DNA from: Microcaldota archaeon
GTDB lineage: Archaea; Iainarchaeota; Iainarchaeia; JAADDC01
Direction: 5' to 3'
DNA: 5,199 nt
Assembly (NCBI GenBank): GCA_027043825.1
Contig: JALUER010000022.1
Span: 1 to 5,199 of the forward strand
Made by a program: the position numbers and the translations under genes
The notes under the pieces: generated by a model
The model's input: the letters and a program-made list of their open reading frames with translations, nothing else
What the model was told of the DNA's origin: nothing
Database searches by the model: none
Shown here: in pieces, positions 5,131-5,199 of the stretch
Numbering within the stretch: the stretch's first letter is position 1
Layout: the number at the start of each line of letters is the position of its first letter

Positions 5131-5199
5131 GATCGTCCTGTTGCTCACGGGCTTCCACGTCCTCTTTGTGGTGCTCTTCGGAGGACTCATCACCCTACC
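5093..5199 (+). CDS. Start of a membrane protein (partial, 3' end outside window)
   Basis: An open frame from ATG 5093 to the window end encodes 35 residues. The N-terminus is strongly basic (MRTRSSGRWTPVR), followed at once by a hydrophobic stretch (IVLLLTGFHVLFVVLF and on), the classic positive-inside start of an integral membrane protein with its first helix. A Shine-Dalgarno AGGTGA sits 6 nt upstream. It overlaps the Trx-like gene by 38 nt, implying the same operon as the GT2 gene. The family cannot be told from this fragment; a polytopic glycosyltransferase or transporter would fit the context but is a guess. If the start were TTG 5141 the basic lead would be lost, which I consider less likely. 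Confidence 0.65.
   Translation, partial: MRTRSSGRWTPVRIVLLLTGFHVLFVVLFGGLITL

Noticed and set aside
1..5199. CRISPR arrays, tRNA or rRNA genes, insertion sequences, terminal inverted repeats
   Set aside because: No regularly spaced repeats, no tRNA-like T-loop or anticodon arm, no transposase motifs and no flanking duplications were seen on reading both strands; almost all the sequence is occupied by convincing genes.

Overview
The window reads as a compact, GC-rich stretch of an archaeal, probably thermophilic, chromosome. The evidence is archaeal promoter architecture (A/T-rich TATA-like boxes about 25-28 nt upstream of start codons), heavy use of AGG and ATA codons, an AlaX-type trans-editing protein, and a radical-SAM SPL-like protein with an archaeal look. 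I cannot fix the lineage from sequence alone. The apparent leaderless starts are common in Crenarchaeota and related groups, but several gene families here are also typical of Thermococci.

Layout: (1) Positions 1-501, minus strand, hold the N-terminal 167 codons of a radical-SAM protein of the SPL / COG1533 'DNA repair photolyase-like' family, running off the left edge. (2) A 74-bp divergent intergenic region (502-575) carries TATA-like boxes for both directions. (3) Positions 576-2635, plus strand, are a two-gene unit: a flippase-like membrane protein (UPF0104 / LPG-synthase TM family) overlapping by 61 nt a GT4-family, PIG-A-like glycosyltransferase. (4) Positions 2640-3350 encode an AlaX-M-sized alanyl-tRNA editing protein that appears to have its own TATA box inside the end of the glycosyltransferase gene. 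(5) Positions 3384-5199 form a second unit with its own promoter: a membrane-bound processive-type GT2 glycosyltransferase, an 8-nt overlapping gene for a membrane-anchored, cysteine-rich protein with a probable thioredoxin-like fold, and the start of another membrane protein cut by the right edge.

Working together: the flippase-like protein and the two glycosyltransferases suggest a locus for assembling and exporting a glycan (lipid-linked oligosaccharide, glycolipid or cell-surface polysaccharide). The Trx-like protein, co-translated with the GT2 enzyme and apparently facing outside the membrane, is the least explained member. AlaX is a translation-quality housekeeping gene that sits between the two glycan units. 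No RNA genes, CRISPR arrays, insertion sequences or origins were seen, and no gene-free stretch exceeds 300 bases.
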